Of a DNA stretch of 64,000 bases, positions 25,862 through 35,533 are shown one piece after another; position 1 is the stretch's first letter; every line of letters begins with the position of its first letter. The notes under the pieces are model-generated. The model did no database searches. It was not told the origin of the DNA and saw only the letters and a list, made by a program, of their open reading frames with translations. Source of the stretch: Arthrobacter silviterrae (GTDB lineage: Bacteria > Actinomycetota > Actinomycetes > Actinomycetales > Micrococcaceae); NCBI RefSeq assembly GCF_011045165.1, contig NZ_JAAKZI010000002.1:224829-288828 (forward strand), written 5' to 3'. Made by a program: the position numbers and the translations under genes.

Positions 25862-27361
25862 CTACTCTGGTTTCATCAATGGAAAGAGGATTGCCTCGCG
25901 AATTCCCACGCCGGTAAAGAGCATGACCAGCCGGTCAACGCCCAGGCCAATGCCGCCCATGGGCGGGGCGCCATATTCCAGGGCGCGCAGGAAGTCTTCA
26001 TCAAGGGCCATGGCCTCGGGATCGCCCGCGGCTGCCGCGAGTGACTGGGCAGTCAGGCGTTCACGCTGGATGACCGGGTCAATCAATTCCGAGAAGGCCG
26101 TGCCGGTTTCCTTGCCGTCAATGATCAAATCCCAGGCTTCAATGAGATTCGGCTTGTCCCGGTGGGGGCGGGCCAGGGGCTGCGCCGACGGCGGGTAATC
26201 GCAAACAAAGGTGGGGGATATCAGCGTGGGTTCCACGATTTCCCCGAACAATTCAATGACCAGCTTTTCCGCATCCCAGGCCGGGTCAATTTTGATCTCG
26301 CGGGCGGCAGCAACGGTGCGCAATTGGGCCGCCGTCGTTGCGGGGGTAATTTCCTCGCCGACAGCATCTGACAACCCCTTGTAAACAGGCAGCCAGGGCC
26401 ATTCACCGTCCAGGCTGATGGGCCCGCGGGCGGTCTCGATGGTGCGGGATCCGACGGCGTCGGCAGCGGCCAGGATCATCCGTTGCATGACCTTTGCCAT
26501 GGTGAACTGGTCGCCGTAGGCCTCATATAGTTCCAGCATGGTGAATTCCGGGCTGTGGGTGGAATCAACACCCTCATTGCGGAAAATGCGCCCCAGTTCA
26601 AACACCTTGTCCAGGCCGCCCACCACGGCGCGCTTGAGGTACAGCTCAATGGCAATGCGCAGGGTCATGGGCTGGTCAAAGGCGTTCAGGTGCGTGCTGA
26701 ACGGGCGGGCCGCGGCACCGCCGTGGACCAGCTGGAGAATGGGGGTCTCCAGTTCAATGTAGCCTTCGCCGTGAAGGGTGTCCCGGAGAGCCTTGACAAT
26801 GGCGGAGCGCTTGCGCACCTGCTCACGGGCGGTGTCGCGGACAATCAGGTCCACGTAGCGCTGGCGCACCCGCATTTCCTCGGAAAGTTCTGCGTGCAGC
26901 ACCGGCAGCGGGCGCAGGGCCTTGGAGGCCATCTGCCAGGAATCGGCCATGATGGACAGCTCGCCGCGGCGGGAGCTGATGATCTCACCCTTGACAAACA
27001 CATGGTCGCCCAGGTCTACCAGCGCCTTCCAGTCCGCCAGCGCGGCTTCCCCGACATTGGCCAGCGACAGCATGACCTGCAGGCGGGTGCCGGCACCGGA
27101 TTGCAGGGTGGCAAAGCACAATTTGCCGGTGTTGCGGACAAAGACCACGCGGCCACTCACCCCGGCAATGTCACCCGTGGTGGAGTCAGCCTCCAATTCG
27201 GGGTATTTCTCCCGGATTTCCTCCAGCGTGTGGGTCCGTGCCACCCCAACGGGGTATGCCTCTTCACCCCGCTCCAGCAATTTGGCTCGCTTTTCCAAAC
27301 GGACATGCATTTGCTCGGAAACGTCACTGGGCTCGAGGGTCACGGTTTTTTCTGCGCTCAC
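25862..27361 (-). CDS. lysS: Lysyl-tRNA synthetase, class II
   Basis: Charges tRNA-Lys. 499 residues: an N-terminal OB-fold anticodon-binding domain (about 55-165) and a class II catalytic core with motif 2 (F-R-N-E-G-V-D-S-T-H-S-P-E-F-T) near 265 and motif 3 (G-I-G-L-G-V-D-R-L-V-M-L) near 475. The GTG start at 27361 has no ribosome binding site and follows TAAACT by eight bases. In related genomes lysS usually follows panC/panD; here a nucleoside cassette stands between. Confidence 0.97.
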   Translation of the reverse strand: MSAEKTVTLEPSDVSEQMHVRLEKRAKLLERGEEAYPVGVARTHTLEEIREKYPELEADSTTGDIAGVSGRVVFVRNTGKLCFATLQSGAGTRLQVMLSLANVGEAALADWKALVDLGDHVFVKGEIISSRRGELSIMADSWQMASKALRPLPVLHAELSEEMRVRQRYVDLIVRDTAREQVRKRSAIVKALRDTLHGEGYIELETPILQLVHGGAAARPFSTHLNAFDQPMTLRIAIELYLKRAVVGGLDKVFELGRIFRNEGVDSTHSPEFTMLELYEAYGDQFTMAKVMQRMILAAADAVGSRTIETARGPISLDGEWPWLPVYKGLSDAVGEEITPATTAAQLRTVAAAREIKIDPAWDAEKLVIELFGEIVEPTLISPTFVCDYPPSAQPLARPHRDKPNLIEAWDLIIDGKETGTAFSELIDPVIQRERLTAQSLAAAAGDPEAMALDEDFLRALEYGAPPMGGIGLGVDRLVMLFTGVGIREAILFPLMKPE

Positions 27362-27369
27362 AAGTCAAT

Positions 27370-27375
27370 AGTTTA
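27370..27375 (-). promoter_or_regulatory. -10 hexamer of a probable leaderless transcript (lysS)
   Basis: TAAACT on the minus strand ends eight bases before the lysS GTG at 27361. Confidence 0.5.
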
Positions 27376-27439
27376 GTTGGTGAATCTGAATGAACCCTCC
27401 GTGGAGGGCGACAGCCGGCTGGAAGTGTCCCGGCGCCGG

Positions 27440-28507
27440 CTACGGGCCCGGGGCAGCTGAACTCGCGGTGGAGCCGCGCACCACCAGCTCGCTGTCCAGG
27501 GTCAGCGAGCGGCCGGCAGCACCGGGCCCGTCCAGCTCCTCCCCTGCCAGCAGGCGCAGCAACTGCCGCCCGGCCGCACGGCCCAGCTCCGCTGCGGGGA
27601 GCCGGACGGTGGTCAGGCCCGGGCTCGACGTTTCAGAATATGGCAGGTCGTCAAACCCCGTGACGGCCAGCTGCCCCGGCACGTCCAGCCTGGCCACCCG
27701 GGCCTCCTGCAGCACCCCGTAGGCGTGCGTGTCGGTGCAGCACACCACGGCAGTCACGCCCTGGCGCTGCCACTGCGGCCACGCCCCCGCGAAGGCCTGC
27801 GCGGCCGCGGAGACGTCGATGGTGGTGCCTGCCTGCGCCGCGACCTCCATTCCGAGGGTGCGGGCATGCCGGCAAAAGGCCTCCCTGCGCACGCGGAATG
27901 TTTCAGTGCCCGTGGTGCTGTCCAGGTAGGCCACCGTGGTGTGGCCCAGCCCGGCCAGGTGGTCAGCCAGCAGGACGGCGCCGGCGGCAACGTCAAAGTT
28001 GACCGACGGGGCGGCGCTCTCCACCCCCGCAGTGTCCAGCAGCACCATGGGCCCGGCGGCCGGCAGGGCCGCCAGGAATTCGGCGCTCGGGGCGTCCACC
28101 AGCAGTCCGGCCGGCCGCAGGGACAGGAGGGTCCGCACCTCGGCCGGCGTTGGCATTTGGCCGGCCTCCGTCACGGAAAGCAGCAGCTGGAAGGCGGCGC
28201 CGATCTCGGAGCGGACGCCGTCGATCACCCTGGCGAAAAACGGGTTTGAGACATCGGGCGCCACCAGGATCACAATGTTGCTTCGCCCCCGCGCCAGTGA
28301 GCTGCCCAAACCGTCCACAACGTAGCCAAGCTCGCTGACCGCCTGCTCCACCTTGGCAATGTTGTCGGTGGAGACACGCCCTGCCGTCTTGCCGCTGGTG
28401 ACCAGGGAAACCGTGGCCGTGGAAACCCCCGCCCGGGCGGCCACCATGGCCGCCGTGATGCGGGGCGGGCGCGCGCCGTCGGACGGCGGCATTGAGGCGG
28501 GGTGCAT
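27440..28507 (-). CDS. LacI-family repressor of the nucleoside cassette
   Basis: 355 residues from the ATG at 28507. The N-terminal LacI helix-turn-helix is I-T-A-A-M-V-A-A-R-A-G-V-S-T-A-T-V-S-L-V, with hinge helix near residue 55 (V-D-G-L-G-S-S-L-A-R-G-R). A periplasmic-binding-like effector domain follows. The upstream in-frame extension crosses the operators and is rejected. It is divergent from the nucleoside hydrolase, MFS and ribokinase genes, and two LacI-type palindromes lie between, so it very probably represses that operon; the inducer is likely a nucleoside or ribose, by inference. Confidence 0.9.
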   Translation of the reverse strand: MHPASMPPSDGARPPRITAAMVAARAGVSTATVSLVTSGKTAGRVSTDNIAKVEQAVSELGYVVDGLGSSLARGRSNIVILVAPDVSNPFFARVIDGVRSEIGAAFQLLLSVTEAGQMPTPAEVRTLLSLRPAGLLVDAPSAEFLAALPAAGPMVLLDTAGVESAAPSVNFDVAAGAVLLADHLAGLGHTTVAYLDSTTGTETFRVRREAFCRHARTLGMEVAAQAGTTIDVSAAAQAFAGAWPQWQRQGVTAVVCCTDTHAYGVLQEARVARLDVPGQLAVTGFDDLPYSETSSPGLTTVRLPAAELGRAAGRQLLRLLAGEELDGPGAAGRSLTLDSELVVRGSTASSAAPGP

Positions 28508-28552
28508 GCATCGATGGTACCGGCCCTGGAAGCCACAGCGGCGCCCCCATCG

Positions 28553-28591
28553 CGTCAAGCGCTTGACGAAAATCACGTTAAGCGTTTGACG
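28553..28591. promoter_or_regulatory. Two LacI-type operators
   Basis: CGTCAAGCGCTTGACG (28553-28568) is a perfect 16-bp palindrome with the central CG typical of LacI-family sites. CGTTAAGCGTTTGACG (28576-28591) is a second, imperfect copy. Their centres are 23 bases apart, about two helix turns. They lie between the divergent regulator and nucleoside hydrolase genes. Confidence 0.85.
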
Positions 28592-28695
28592 TAAATCCCC
28601 GCAGGGTGTCACACTGGATTTTCGGAACCCCGGGACAGCCGGGGAACGCCCCTGGCGCACACCCAGGCCGCCCGCCCCAAAGACGTGGAGAAAAA

Positions 28696-29679
28696 TTGAG
28701 CACGACGCTGCCCCCTCAGCCCGCCGGCGCCCCTGCCCGCAAGATCATCCTGGACTGCGATCCCGGCCATGACGACGCCGTGGCCCTGCTGCTGGCCCAC
28801 GGCAACCCGAACATTGAGCTGCTGGCCGTAACCACCGTGGTGGGCAACCAGACGCTGGAAAAGGTCACCCGCAACGCCCTGTCCGTTGGCACCATCGCCG
28901 GCATCACCGGCGTCCCGTTCGCTGCCGGCTGCGACCGCCCCCTGGTGCGCACCATCGAGAACGCCCCGGACATCCACGGCGACAGCGGCATGGACGGCCC
29001 GGACCAGCCCGAGTCCACGATCGAGCTGGACCCGCGCCACGCCGTCGACCTCATTATTGAAACGGTCATGGCCCATGAGCCAGGCACCGTGACCCTGGTG
29101 CCCACGGCCGGGTTGACCAACATTGCCATGGCCGCCCGCAAGGAGCCGCGGATTGTGGAGCGCGTGAAGGAGGTTGTCCTCATGGGCGGCGGCTACCACG
29201 TGGGCAACTGGAGCGCCGTGGCCGAGTTCAACATCAAGATCGATCCGGAGGCGGCGCACATTGTGTTCAACGCCGGCTGGCCCGTGGTCATGGTGGGCCT
29301 GGACCTCACCCACCAGGCGCTGGCCACCCCGGACGTGGTGGCCAGGATCGAGGCCGTGGGCACCAAGCCGGCCAAGTTCGTCATGGAGCTGATGGAATTC
29401 TTCACCAAGACGTACAAGGACGCCCAGGGCTTCGACTACCCGCCCGTCCACGACCCCTGCGCCGTGGCCTACGTCATCGACCCCACCGTCATGACCACCC
29501 GCAAGGTGCCCGTGGACATTGAGCTCACAGGCACGCTGACGCTGGGCATGACAGTGGCCGACTTCCGCGCCCCTACCCCCGCGGACTGCAAGACTTCCGT
29601 GGCCGTGGACCTTGACCACGAAAAATTCTGGAACCTAGTCACCGACGCCCTGGTGCGCATTGGCGAGGTGGACGCATGA
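28696..29679 (+). CDS. Inosine-uridine preferring nucleoside hydrolase
   Basis: Cleaves the N-glycosidic bond of ribonucleosides to give a base and ribose. 327 residues from a TTG with GGAG five bases upstream. The Ca-binding Asp cluster D-C-D-P-G-H-D-D-A near residue 20 is the family signature; other active-site segments are M-G-G-G-Y and H-D-P-C-A-V-A-Y near residue 250. The 3' end overlaps the MFS gene by four bases (ATGA). Specificity among nucleosides cannot be told. Confidence 0.93.
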   Translation: MSTTLPPQPAGAPARKIILDCDPGHDDAVALLLAHGNPNIELLAVTTVVGNQTLEKVTRNALSVGTIAGITGVPFAAGCDRPLVRTIENAPDIHGDSGMDGPDQPESTIELDPRHAVDLIIETVMAHEPGTVTLVPTAGLTNIAMAARKEPRIVERVKEVVLMGGGYHVGNWSAVAEFNIKIDPEAAHIVFNAGWPVVMVGLDLTHQALATPDVVARIEAVGTKPAKFVMELMEFFTKTYKDAQGFDYPPVHDPCAVAYVIDPTVMTTRKVPVDIELTGTLTLGMTVADFRAPTPADCKTSVAVDLDHEKFWNLVTDALVRIGEVDA

Positions 29680-31106
29680 GCGCCACCCAGGCCCTGGCCG
29701 GGGCGCGGAAGGGTTCCGGCAATGTCACGGCACTCATGGTGGCCCTGCTGACCGCCTGCATTGCCTTCCAGCTCAACGCATCGATGCTCAGCCCCGCCCT
29801 GGTCACCATGGGCGAGGAACTGCACACCAACCAGGCGGCCATCGGCCTGTCCCAGACCTGGTTCTTCACGGCCGCCGCCGTTTTCTCCCTGTTCCTGCCC
29901 CGCCTCAGCGACATCGTCGGACGCAAGAAGGTGCTCATCGCCATGATGGCCCTGATGGGGATCGGCTCCGTCGTCTCGGCCATGGCCCCGGACATCACCT
30001 GGCTGTTCGTGGGCCGGATCATCCAGGGCGTGTCAGGCCCCACGGTGCCGCTGTGCCTGATCATGCTGCGCTCCGCGGTTAAGGAACCCAAGCGGTACGG
30101 CGCCCTGATGGGCCTGATCACTGCCGTGAACGGCGGCATCGCCGGCATTGACTCTTTTGTGGGCGGATACTTCGCCGAACACTTTGGCTTCCGCAGCATC
30201 TTCTGGCTCATGGTGGCCATCGCCGCCGTCGCCACGCTGTTGCTGTTCCTGCTGGCCGGGGAGAGCAAGCCCGGCGAGGGCACCCGGATGGACTGGCTGG
30301 GCGTGCTCTTCATCGTTGTTGCCGTGGGCGCGCTGCTGACCGCCCTGAATGAGGCCACCAAGCTGGTGGGCGGAGTCACCGCGGGCCCGCTGGTGGCCTC
30401 CCTGGGCCTGGCCGTGGTGGCAGTTGCCGCCTTCATGGCGTTCTGGGCCGTGGAGCAGCGGTCCCGGCAGCCCATGGTGGAGATCGTGCACCTGCGCCAG
30501 CGCTCCACCTGGGCGCCGCTGCTGACCACCACGCTGACCATGACGGGCATCTTTGCCGTCATCAACGGCATTGTGCCCGCCTACGTCCAGGCGGCAGACC
30601 CCGGCTTCCACATTGGCGCCACCGAGATGAGCCTGCTGATCCTGACCCCCTATGCGCTGCTGGGCTGGGTCTTTGGACCCATCACCGGCCGCCTGGCACC
30701 CGTGCTGGGCTATACGAAGATGCTGCGGATCGGGCTGCTTGGCAGCGTGGCGGCACTGGCCGTCATCGGCTTCCTGGGGCTGCACAGCCTGCCTGCCATG
30801 ATTGCGGGCACGGTGTTGCTGGGCATCATGTACGCCGGTACCGTGAACATCATGCTCAACGGCCTTGGCGTGGTGCTCTCCCCCGAAGGAAACCCCGGCT
30901 TCCTGCCCGGCATGAACGCGGGCGCGTTCAACCTCGGCGCCGGCCTCAGCTTCCTGGTGCTCCCCGCCATCCTGGTGGCCACGGCTCCCCTGGGCGGGCA
31001 GGGCTCCTACCTGACCGTCGTGGTGGTTTCCCTCGCCATCACCGTCGCCGCCCTGGCCGCGTCGCTGCTGGTGCCCCAGCCCGTTGACGCGGAGGTTGCC
31101 CCATGA
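29676..31106 (+). CDS. MFS transporter of the nucleoside cassette
   Basis: A 476-residue membrane transporter of the major facilitator superfamily with about 14 predicted helices. Motif A appears as R-L-S-D-I-V-G-R-K-K after helix 2. Translationally coupled at both ends (ATGA overlaps with the nucleoside hydrolase and ribokinase genes). From its neighbours it most likely imports the nucleoside that the hydrolase cleaves, although the sequence resembles DHA2-type exporters and export of a base is possible. Confidence 0.87.
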   Translation: MSATQALAGARKGSGNVTALMVALLTACIAFQLNASMLSPALVTMGEELHTNQAAIGLSQTWFFTAAAVFSLFLPRLSDIVGRKKVLIAMMALMGIGSVVSAMAPDITWLFVGRIIQGVSGPTVPLCLIMLRSAVKEPKRYGALMGLITAVNGGIAGIDSFVGGYFAEHFGFRSIFWLMVAIAAVATLLLFLLAGESKPGEGTRMDWLGVLFIVVAVGALLTALNEATKLVGGVTAGPLVASLGLAVVAVAAFMAFWAVEQRSRQPMVEIVHLRQRSTWAPLLTTTLTMTGIFAVINGIVPAYVQAADPGFHIGATEMSLLILTPYALLGWVFGPITGRLAPVLGYTKMLRIGLLGSVAALAVIGFLGLHSLPAMIAGTVLLGIMYAGTVNIMLNGLGVVLSPEGNPGFLPGMNAGAFNLGAGLSFLVLPAILVATAPLGGQGSYLTVVVVSLAITVAALAASLLVPQPVDAEVAP

Positions 31107-32053
31107 GCGCCGCGGAACCGGGCGCACGCATTGTGGTGGCGGGCTCGCTCAACGCGGACCTGACCATCTATTGCGAACGCCTGCCCCTGCCCGGCGAGAC
31201 CTTGCACGGCACCGGCTTTGCCGTCAATCCCGGCGGCAAAAGCGCCAACCAGGCCGTGGCGGCGGCCCGCCTGGGCGGCCGCGTCACGCTGGTCGGCGCC
31301 GTGGGTTCGGACCCCAACGGCGACATGCTGGTGGCGTCCACGGCCGGTACCGGAGTCGACGTCAGCCACGTGCGGCGGGTGCCCGAACCCACCGGCGTGG
31401 CGGTCATTTCCGTGGAGGACAGCGGCGAGAACAGCATCATCATCTCCGCCGGGGCCAACGGCACGCTCGGCCCCGGGGCGATGGACCCGGCCCTGTTCGA
31501 CGGCGCCGGCGTGGTGTGCCTGTGCCTGGAAGTCCCCCTGGAGACAGTCCTTGCCGCCGCCCAGGCCGGGCACGACGCCGGAGCAACGGTTCTGTTGAAC
31601 CTCTCGCCTTACGCCCCGGTCGGGGATGCGCTGGCACACCTCACCGACGTGCTGCTGGTCAACGCCCACGAGGCCTCGGCGTTCCTGGGCGGGCTGGACA
31701 TGCCGTCCGCCGACGCACCCCTCCCCGAGTGGCTGGCCGCCGCCGGCGCCTTTGCCGGTCGGGGCCTCACCAAGGTCCTGGTGACGCTGGGCTCCGCCGG
31801 CTCGGTGGTGCTGGATGCGGACAACACGGCCGAGCCCGTGGTGCGCATTGCCCCCACGAAGGTTGACGCCGTGGACACGACGGGTGCCGGAGATGCCTTC
31901 ACCGGCGCGGTGGCGGCCCGCCTCGCGGCTGGCGACGCCCTGGCGGATGCAGCGCGCTACGCCTCGGTCGCCGCCGCGCTGGCCGCCACCCGGAAGGGCA
32001 CGCAGACCGCCTACCCCTCCGCAACGGAAGTGGAAGCGGCCATCACGGAATAA
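31103..32053 (+). CDS. rbsK: Ribokinase
   Basis: PfkB-family sugar kinase that phosphorylates ribose to ribose 5-phosphate. 316 residues. The first PfkB signature is N-P-G-G-K-S-A-N-Q-A-V-A-A-A-R-L-G-G near residue 36; the second, with the catalytic Asp, is D-T-T-G-A-G-D-A-F near 258. Last gene of the operon, overlapping the MFS gene by four bases. Together the genes form a route from nucleoside to base plus ribose 5-phosphate. Confidence 0.92.
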   Translation: MSAAEPGARIVVAGSLNADLTIYCERLPLPGETLHGTGFAVNPGGKSANQAVAAARLGGRVTLVGAVGSDPNGDMLVASTAGTGVDVSHVRRVPEPTGVAVISVEDSGENSIIISAGANGTLGPGAMDPALFDGAGVVCLCLEVPLETVLAAAQAGHDAGATVLLNLSPYAPVGDALAHLTDVLLVNAHEASAFLGGLDMPSADAPLPEWLAAAGAFAGRGLTKVLVTLGSAGSVVLDADNTAEPVVRIAPTKVDAVDTTGAGDAFTGAVAARLAAGDALADAARYASVAAALAATRKGTQTAYPSATEVEAAITE

Positions 32054-32086
32054 CGCCGAGGTGGGCCGCCGCAGCGCGGAGCGCAA

Positions 32087-32124
32087 TTGGGGGCTGGCGG
32101 CGCGGTGCGGGCACCAGCCCCCAA
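32087..32124. terminator. Hairpin between convergent rbsK and panC
   Basis: TTGGGGGCTGG (32087-32097) and CCAGCCCCCAA (32114-32124) pair exactly around a 16-base loop. It lies centrally between the two stop codons and may serve both strands. Confidence 0.75.
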
Positions 32125-32156
32125 ATCCCGTGCAGCGCGGAGTTCCGCCGCGCCCG

Positions 32157-33074
32157 CTACCCCAGCGTGACGTTGTCGATGAGGCGCACCGGCCCCACCT
32201 GGGCGGCGATCAGGGCGAGGGCCCGTCCCGTGAAGGGCGTGTCCTGGCAGTTTTCGGCCCGCACCGCCAAAGTTTCCGGGTCCACCACTTCCAGGTAGTC
32301 CAGTTCCACGCCGGGAATCATGTGGACAAGTTCCTCCGCCGACGGGATGTCCAGGGGTTCGTGGGCGTCGGCACGCCGTCTGAGCAGGCGCAGTGCGCGG
32401 GAGAGCACCAGGGCGTCCTCCCGCTCCCTCCCCGAAAGGAAGCGGTTGCGGCTGGAGAGGGCCAGGCCGTCTGGATCGCGCACGATGGGCACGGGAACAA
32501 TGTCCACGGGGAAGTCCAGGTCGGCCACCATGCGGCGCACCAGTGCCAGCTGTTGGGCATCCTTTTGGCCGAAGTAGGCTCGGTACGGCTGCCGTGTGCC
32601 GCCGTCGCGCGCTGAAAGGCCTGTGCCGGGGTGCGCCAGGTGCAGCAGCTTGGCCACCACTGTCAGGGCGCCGTCAAAATGTCCGGGCCGCGAGGCCCCC
32701 TCGTAAAGGCTTCCCAGCTTCCCGGCGGTGATGCGCACGGCCGGCTCGCCGGTGGGGTACATTTCCTCCACGGAAGGGGCAAACATGATGTCCACGCCTG
32801 CAGCGTCCAGCAGTGCCAGGTCGGCCTCCGTGGTGCGCGGGTAGCGGTCCAGGTCCAAGGGGTCGCCAAATTGCAGCGGGTTGACGAAAACGCTGGCCAC
32901 CACCACCGCGTTTTCGGCCACGGCGGCCCGCGCCAGTGCGCCGTGGCCCTCATGGAGGGCGCCCATGGTGGGCACCAGGCCCAGCGTGCCGGGGTGGGTG
33001 GACGTCTTGGCGGCCAGCAGGGAAGCACTGGCGGCCTTCAGTTCGGCAACGGTGGTGACCAGGGTGGTGCTCAT
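32157..33074 (-). CDS. panC: Pantothenate synthetase
   Basis: Joins pantoate and beta-alanine with ATP to form pantothenate, for coenzyme A. 305 residues from the ATG at 33074, one base after the stop of the upstream gene. HIGH-like motif [11 protein letters not shown] near residue 34 and the KMSKS-like S-S-R-N-R-F-L-S-G near 200. No panD follows in this window. Last gene of the long minus-strand operon. Confidence 0.95.
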   Translation of the reverse strand: MSTTLVTTVAELKAASASLLAAKTSTHPGTLGLVPTMGALHEGHGALARAAVAENAVVVASVFVNPLQFGDPLDLDRYPRTTEADLALLDAAGVDIMFAPSVEEMYPTGEPAVRITAGKLGSLYEGASRPGHFDGALTVVAKLLHLAHPGTGLSARDGGTRQPYRAYFGQKDAQQLALVRRMVADLDFPVDIVPVPIVRDPDGLALSSRNRFLSGREREDALVLSRALRLLRRRADAHEPLDIPSAEELVHMIPGVELDYLEVVDPETLAVRAENCQDTPFTGRALALIAAQVGPVRLIDNVTLG

Positions 33075-33075
33075 G

Positions 33076-34026
33076 TCAATCGCTTTCTTCGGTGGTTGGT
33101 TCCTGCGGGTGCTGCGCGTCGGGCGCGCCGCCGTCGTCCATGCCCAGGGCGGCCTGCACGCCCAGGTAGGCCTCGGCGGACAGCAGTCCGCGGCGCACGG
33201 CCCGGACCGCCGTAGCGGAGGACAGCGCCAGGTACGCGTCCACAATGTCCGTGGCGGAGGTGTCCAGGGCGTGTTCGCGCAGCGCCTGCGTGTGGGCGGC
33301 GACGGTGCCGGAGTCCCCCCGCGCCACGGGCCCGGTGAGCGCCTGCTCCCCCGACGCAAGGGCGTTTTCCAGCGCGGCGCGCAGCAGCGGGCCCAGGACC
33401 TGGTTGGGCGCCTCGACGCCGATCTCGCCCAGGATTTGCGCGGCCTGGGCCACCAGCGTCACGAGGTGGTTCGCCGAGTGCGCCAGTGCGGCGTGGTACA
33501 GGACGCGGTCGGCCTCGGCAATGACCACGGGCTCAGCGCCCATTTCCACCACAAGGGCCTGGGCGATGGGCAGCATGGGCGCATCGGCCGTGACGCCGAA
33601 GGTGCAGTCCAGCAGGCGCGTCAGGTCCAGGCTCATGCCGGTGAACGTCATGGCCGGGTGCAGGGCCAACGGGATGCCGCCTGCAGCCTTGACGGGGGCC
33701 AGCACGCCCGTGCCGTAGCGCCCTGACGTGTGCGCCACGAGCTGGCCCACCTGCCACGCCCCTGTGGCGGCGAGGCCGGAAACCAGCCCCGGCAGGGCGT
33801 CGTCGGGCACGGCCAGCAGCACCAGCTCCGAGCGTTCCACAATGTCCGGGATCTCCAGGACGGGGACGCCGGGCAGCAGCAGTTCGGCCCGGTCCCGGGA
33901 TGCCTCGGACACTGCCGCCACCCCGACCACGGCGTGCCCGGCAGCGCGCAGCGCCGCACCCAGCACCGCCCCCACCTTGCCGGCGCCGATGATTCCCACG
34001 CCTAGGCGTCCGGGCTTAATGGCCAT
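33076..34026 (-). CDS. Rossmann-fold / DUF2520 protein
   Basis: 316 residues with an N-terminal NAD(P)-binding motif [13 protein letters not shown] near residue 10 and a C-terminal helical DUF2520 domain. The family resembles ketopantoate reductase and pyrroline-carboxylate reductase folds but has no assigned reaction. It stands next to panC in many actinobacteria, so a role in the pantothenate pathway, perhaps as the ketopantoate reductase, is a reasonable inference. The ATG at 34026 overlaps the preceding PH-domain gene by 11 bases. Confidence 0.82.
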   Translation of the reverse strand: MAIKPGRLGVGIIGAGKVGAVLGAALRAAGHAVVGVAAVSEASRDRAELLLPGVPVLEIPDIVERSELVLLAVPDDALPGLVSGLAATGAWQVGQLVAHTSGRYGTGVLAPVKAAGGIPLALHPAMTFTGMSLDLTRLLDCTFGVTADAPMLPIAQALVVEMGAEPVVIAEADRVLYHAALAHSANHLVTLVAQAAQILGEIGVEAPNQVLGPLLRAALENALASGEQALTGPVARGDSGTVAAHTQALREHALDTSATDIVDAYLALSSATAVRAVRRGLLSAEAYLGVQAALGMDDGGAPDAQHPQEPTTEESD

Positions 34027-35533
34027 GGTTGTTCTCCTGCGGGGCTGGTGGGATGAAGGGGTCCATCGCCGGCGCCAGCCAATGCTCGGAGCGGTGGATG
34101 CGCCGGGCGGTGGCGGCACGGAGGGCTTGTTCGTCGAAGAGGCGGCGCCCGGCGTCGGCTGCCATGTGGCGGACCACCGGGCGGATGGGGCCGGCGGTGG
34201 AATGAAGTTCAAAGTCGACTAGGCCAAGAGCTGCCATGAGGGGGCCCTGGCGCAGGCTCAGTGACTGGGTGCGCTCGTGCGGGACCACCTGGAGGCGGCG
34301 GAAAAAGAAGCCGTGCCGGCACAGCAGGGCGGTCCGGGTGGCGCAGTAGGCGTTGCGGCGCCAGGCAAGCGGGTCAATCCAGCGGGCCGGGCGGGGGCTG
34401 TGGATGAAGCCGTGACCCTCAAACGGCCCCTTGAGCCCGGCCGTGAACACGTCAAAGGGGTTGTCCACGCCGGGGTCGGGGAACACCAGGGCCAGCACGG
34501 CCATGACTTCATCGAGCGTCCCTGCAGGCAGCAGCACCGTACGGTTGCCGTGGTCAGAGCGGTCGTCGCCGTAGCCGGCCACGTTGACGTGCACCCGGTA
34601 CCAGCCAAACGGCCGCCAGAGGGGGCCCTGGCTGATGCCGACTGCCTGCACCCGGCCCGGGGGGATGGTCTGGGCACGGGTTTCCAGCATCCCGTAGTGC
34701 AGCCGCACGCCGTCGGGCGAGAGTGCCACACGGAAGTTGAAGTCGCCGGTGATGGCCTTCCAGTAGGAGGCGCCGAAGCCGATGAAGATGGGAACGAAGC
34801 CGATCAGCACGCCGATTTCCCGGCTCCAGACGGCCAGCACGACGGCGGCCGCCAGCGCGGCAATGACCACAATGGTCAGGCTGCCAAACACCACGGAGCC
34901 GATGATGCGCCCCGGGGACAGCGACAGCACCGCCCGTTCGGGCGCCTCGGTGACATCCTGCGGGGCGTCAGGGTCGATGGCGACGCCGGCTGCCCGGGCC
35001 AGGATGGCCGCGCGCAGCCGTTTGGCCTCGGCCAGCTTGAGGAAGGACAGCTTGAACGCCGACTTGCCGCCGTCGGCCACGTCAAACTTCAGCTCCGCAA
35101 GGCCGAAGGCACGCGCCACCAGGGGCTGGACCACGTCGATGGCCTGCACCCGGTCGATGCGGGCGCGGCGCTGCTGGCGGAAGATGACGCCGGAGTTGAT
35201 GTGGACGTCGCGGTCGGTCACCTGGTAGCGGGTAAAACGCCAGGAAAGGAAGAAGCCAAGGCCGAAAACCACCACGGCGGCACCCACTACGGCGAGCACG
35301 GCGCCCACGGGGGCGCCGGCGGCAAGGCCTTGCCCGCCCTGCCCGCGGGGCCCGCCGGAAAAAAGCGTGTCCAGGGAGTTGCGGCCAAAAATGAACAGCA
35401 CGGCCGCCACGGCCACCCAGCCGCGCACCAGCGGCGAGACGGGATGGACGCGGTGCCAGTCTTCGGGCCCGTCGGTGCGGAAGCCCTCCCGGCCCGGCCG
35501 GCCGTCCAGGCCGACAGGGGGCTGGGCGTTCAC
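34016..35533 (-). CDS. Bacterial PH-domain membrane protein (YdbT-like)
   Basis: 505 residues. It has two pairs of hydrophobic helices (about residues 35-55 with 75-100, and 215-240 with 245-265) and three bacterial PH-type (bPH_2/DUF304) domains; the pattern R-Y-Q-V-T-D-R-D-V-H-I-N-S-G-V, with R-R-A-R-I-D-R-V-Q-A-I-D-V, marks the first. GTG start overlapping the stop of the smaller PH-domain gene (GTGA). The YdbS/YdbT pair is known in many bacteria but its function is not established; a membrane stress or lipid role is only a suggestion. Confidence 0.82.
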   Translation of the reverse strand: MNAQPPVGLDGRPGREGFRTDGPEDWHRVHPVSPLVRGWVAVAAVLFIFGRNSLDTLFSGGPRGQGGQGLAAGAPVGAVLAVVGAAVVVFGLGFFLSWRFTRYQVTDRDVHINSGVIFRQQRRARIDRVQAIDVVQPLVARAFGLAELKFDVADGGKSAFKLSFLKLAEAKRLRAAILARAAGVAIDPDAPQDVTEAPERAVLSLSPGRIIGSVVFGSLTIVVIAALAAAVVLAVWSREIGVLIGFVPIFIGFGASYWKAITGDFNFRVALSPDGVRLHYGMLETRAQTIPPGRVQAVGISQGPLWRPFGWYRVHVNVAGYGDDRSDHGNRTVLLPAGTLDEVMAVLALVFPDPGVDNPFDVFTAGLKGPFEGHGFIHSPRPARWIDPLAWRRNAYCATRTALLCRHGFFFRRLQVVPHERTQSLSLRQGPLMAALGLVDFELHSTAGPIRPVVRHMAADAGRRLFDEQALRAATARRIHRSEHWLAPAMDPFIPPAPQENNHGH

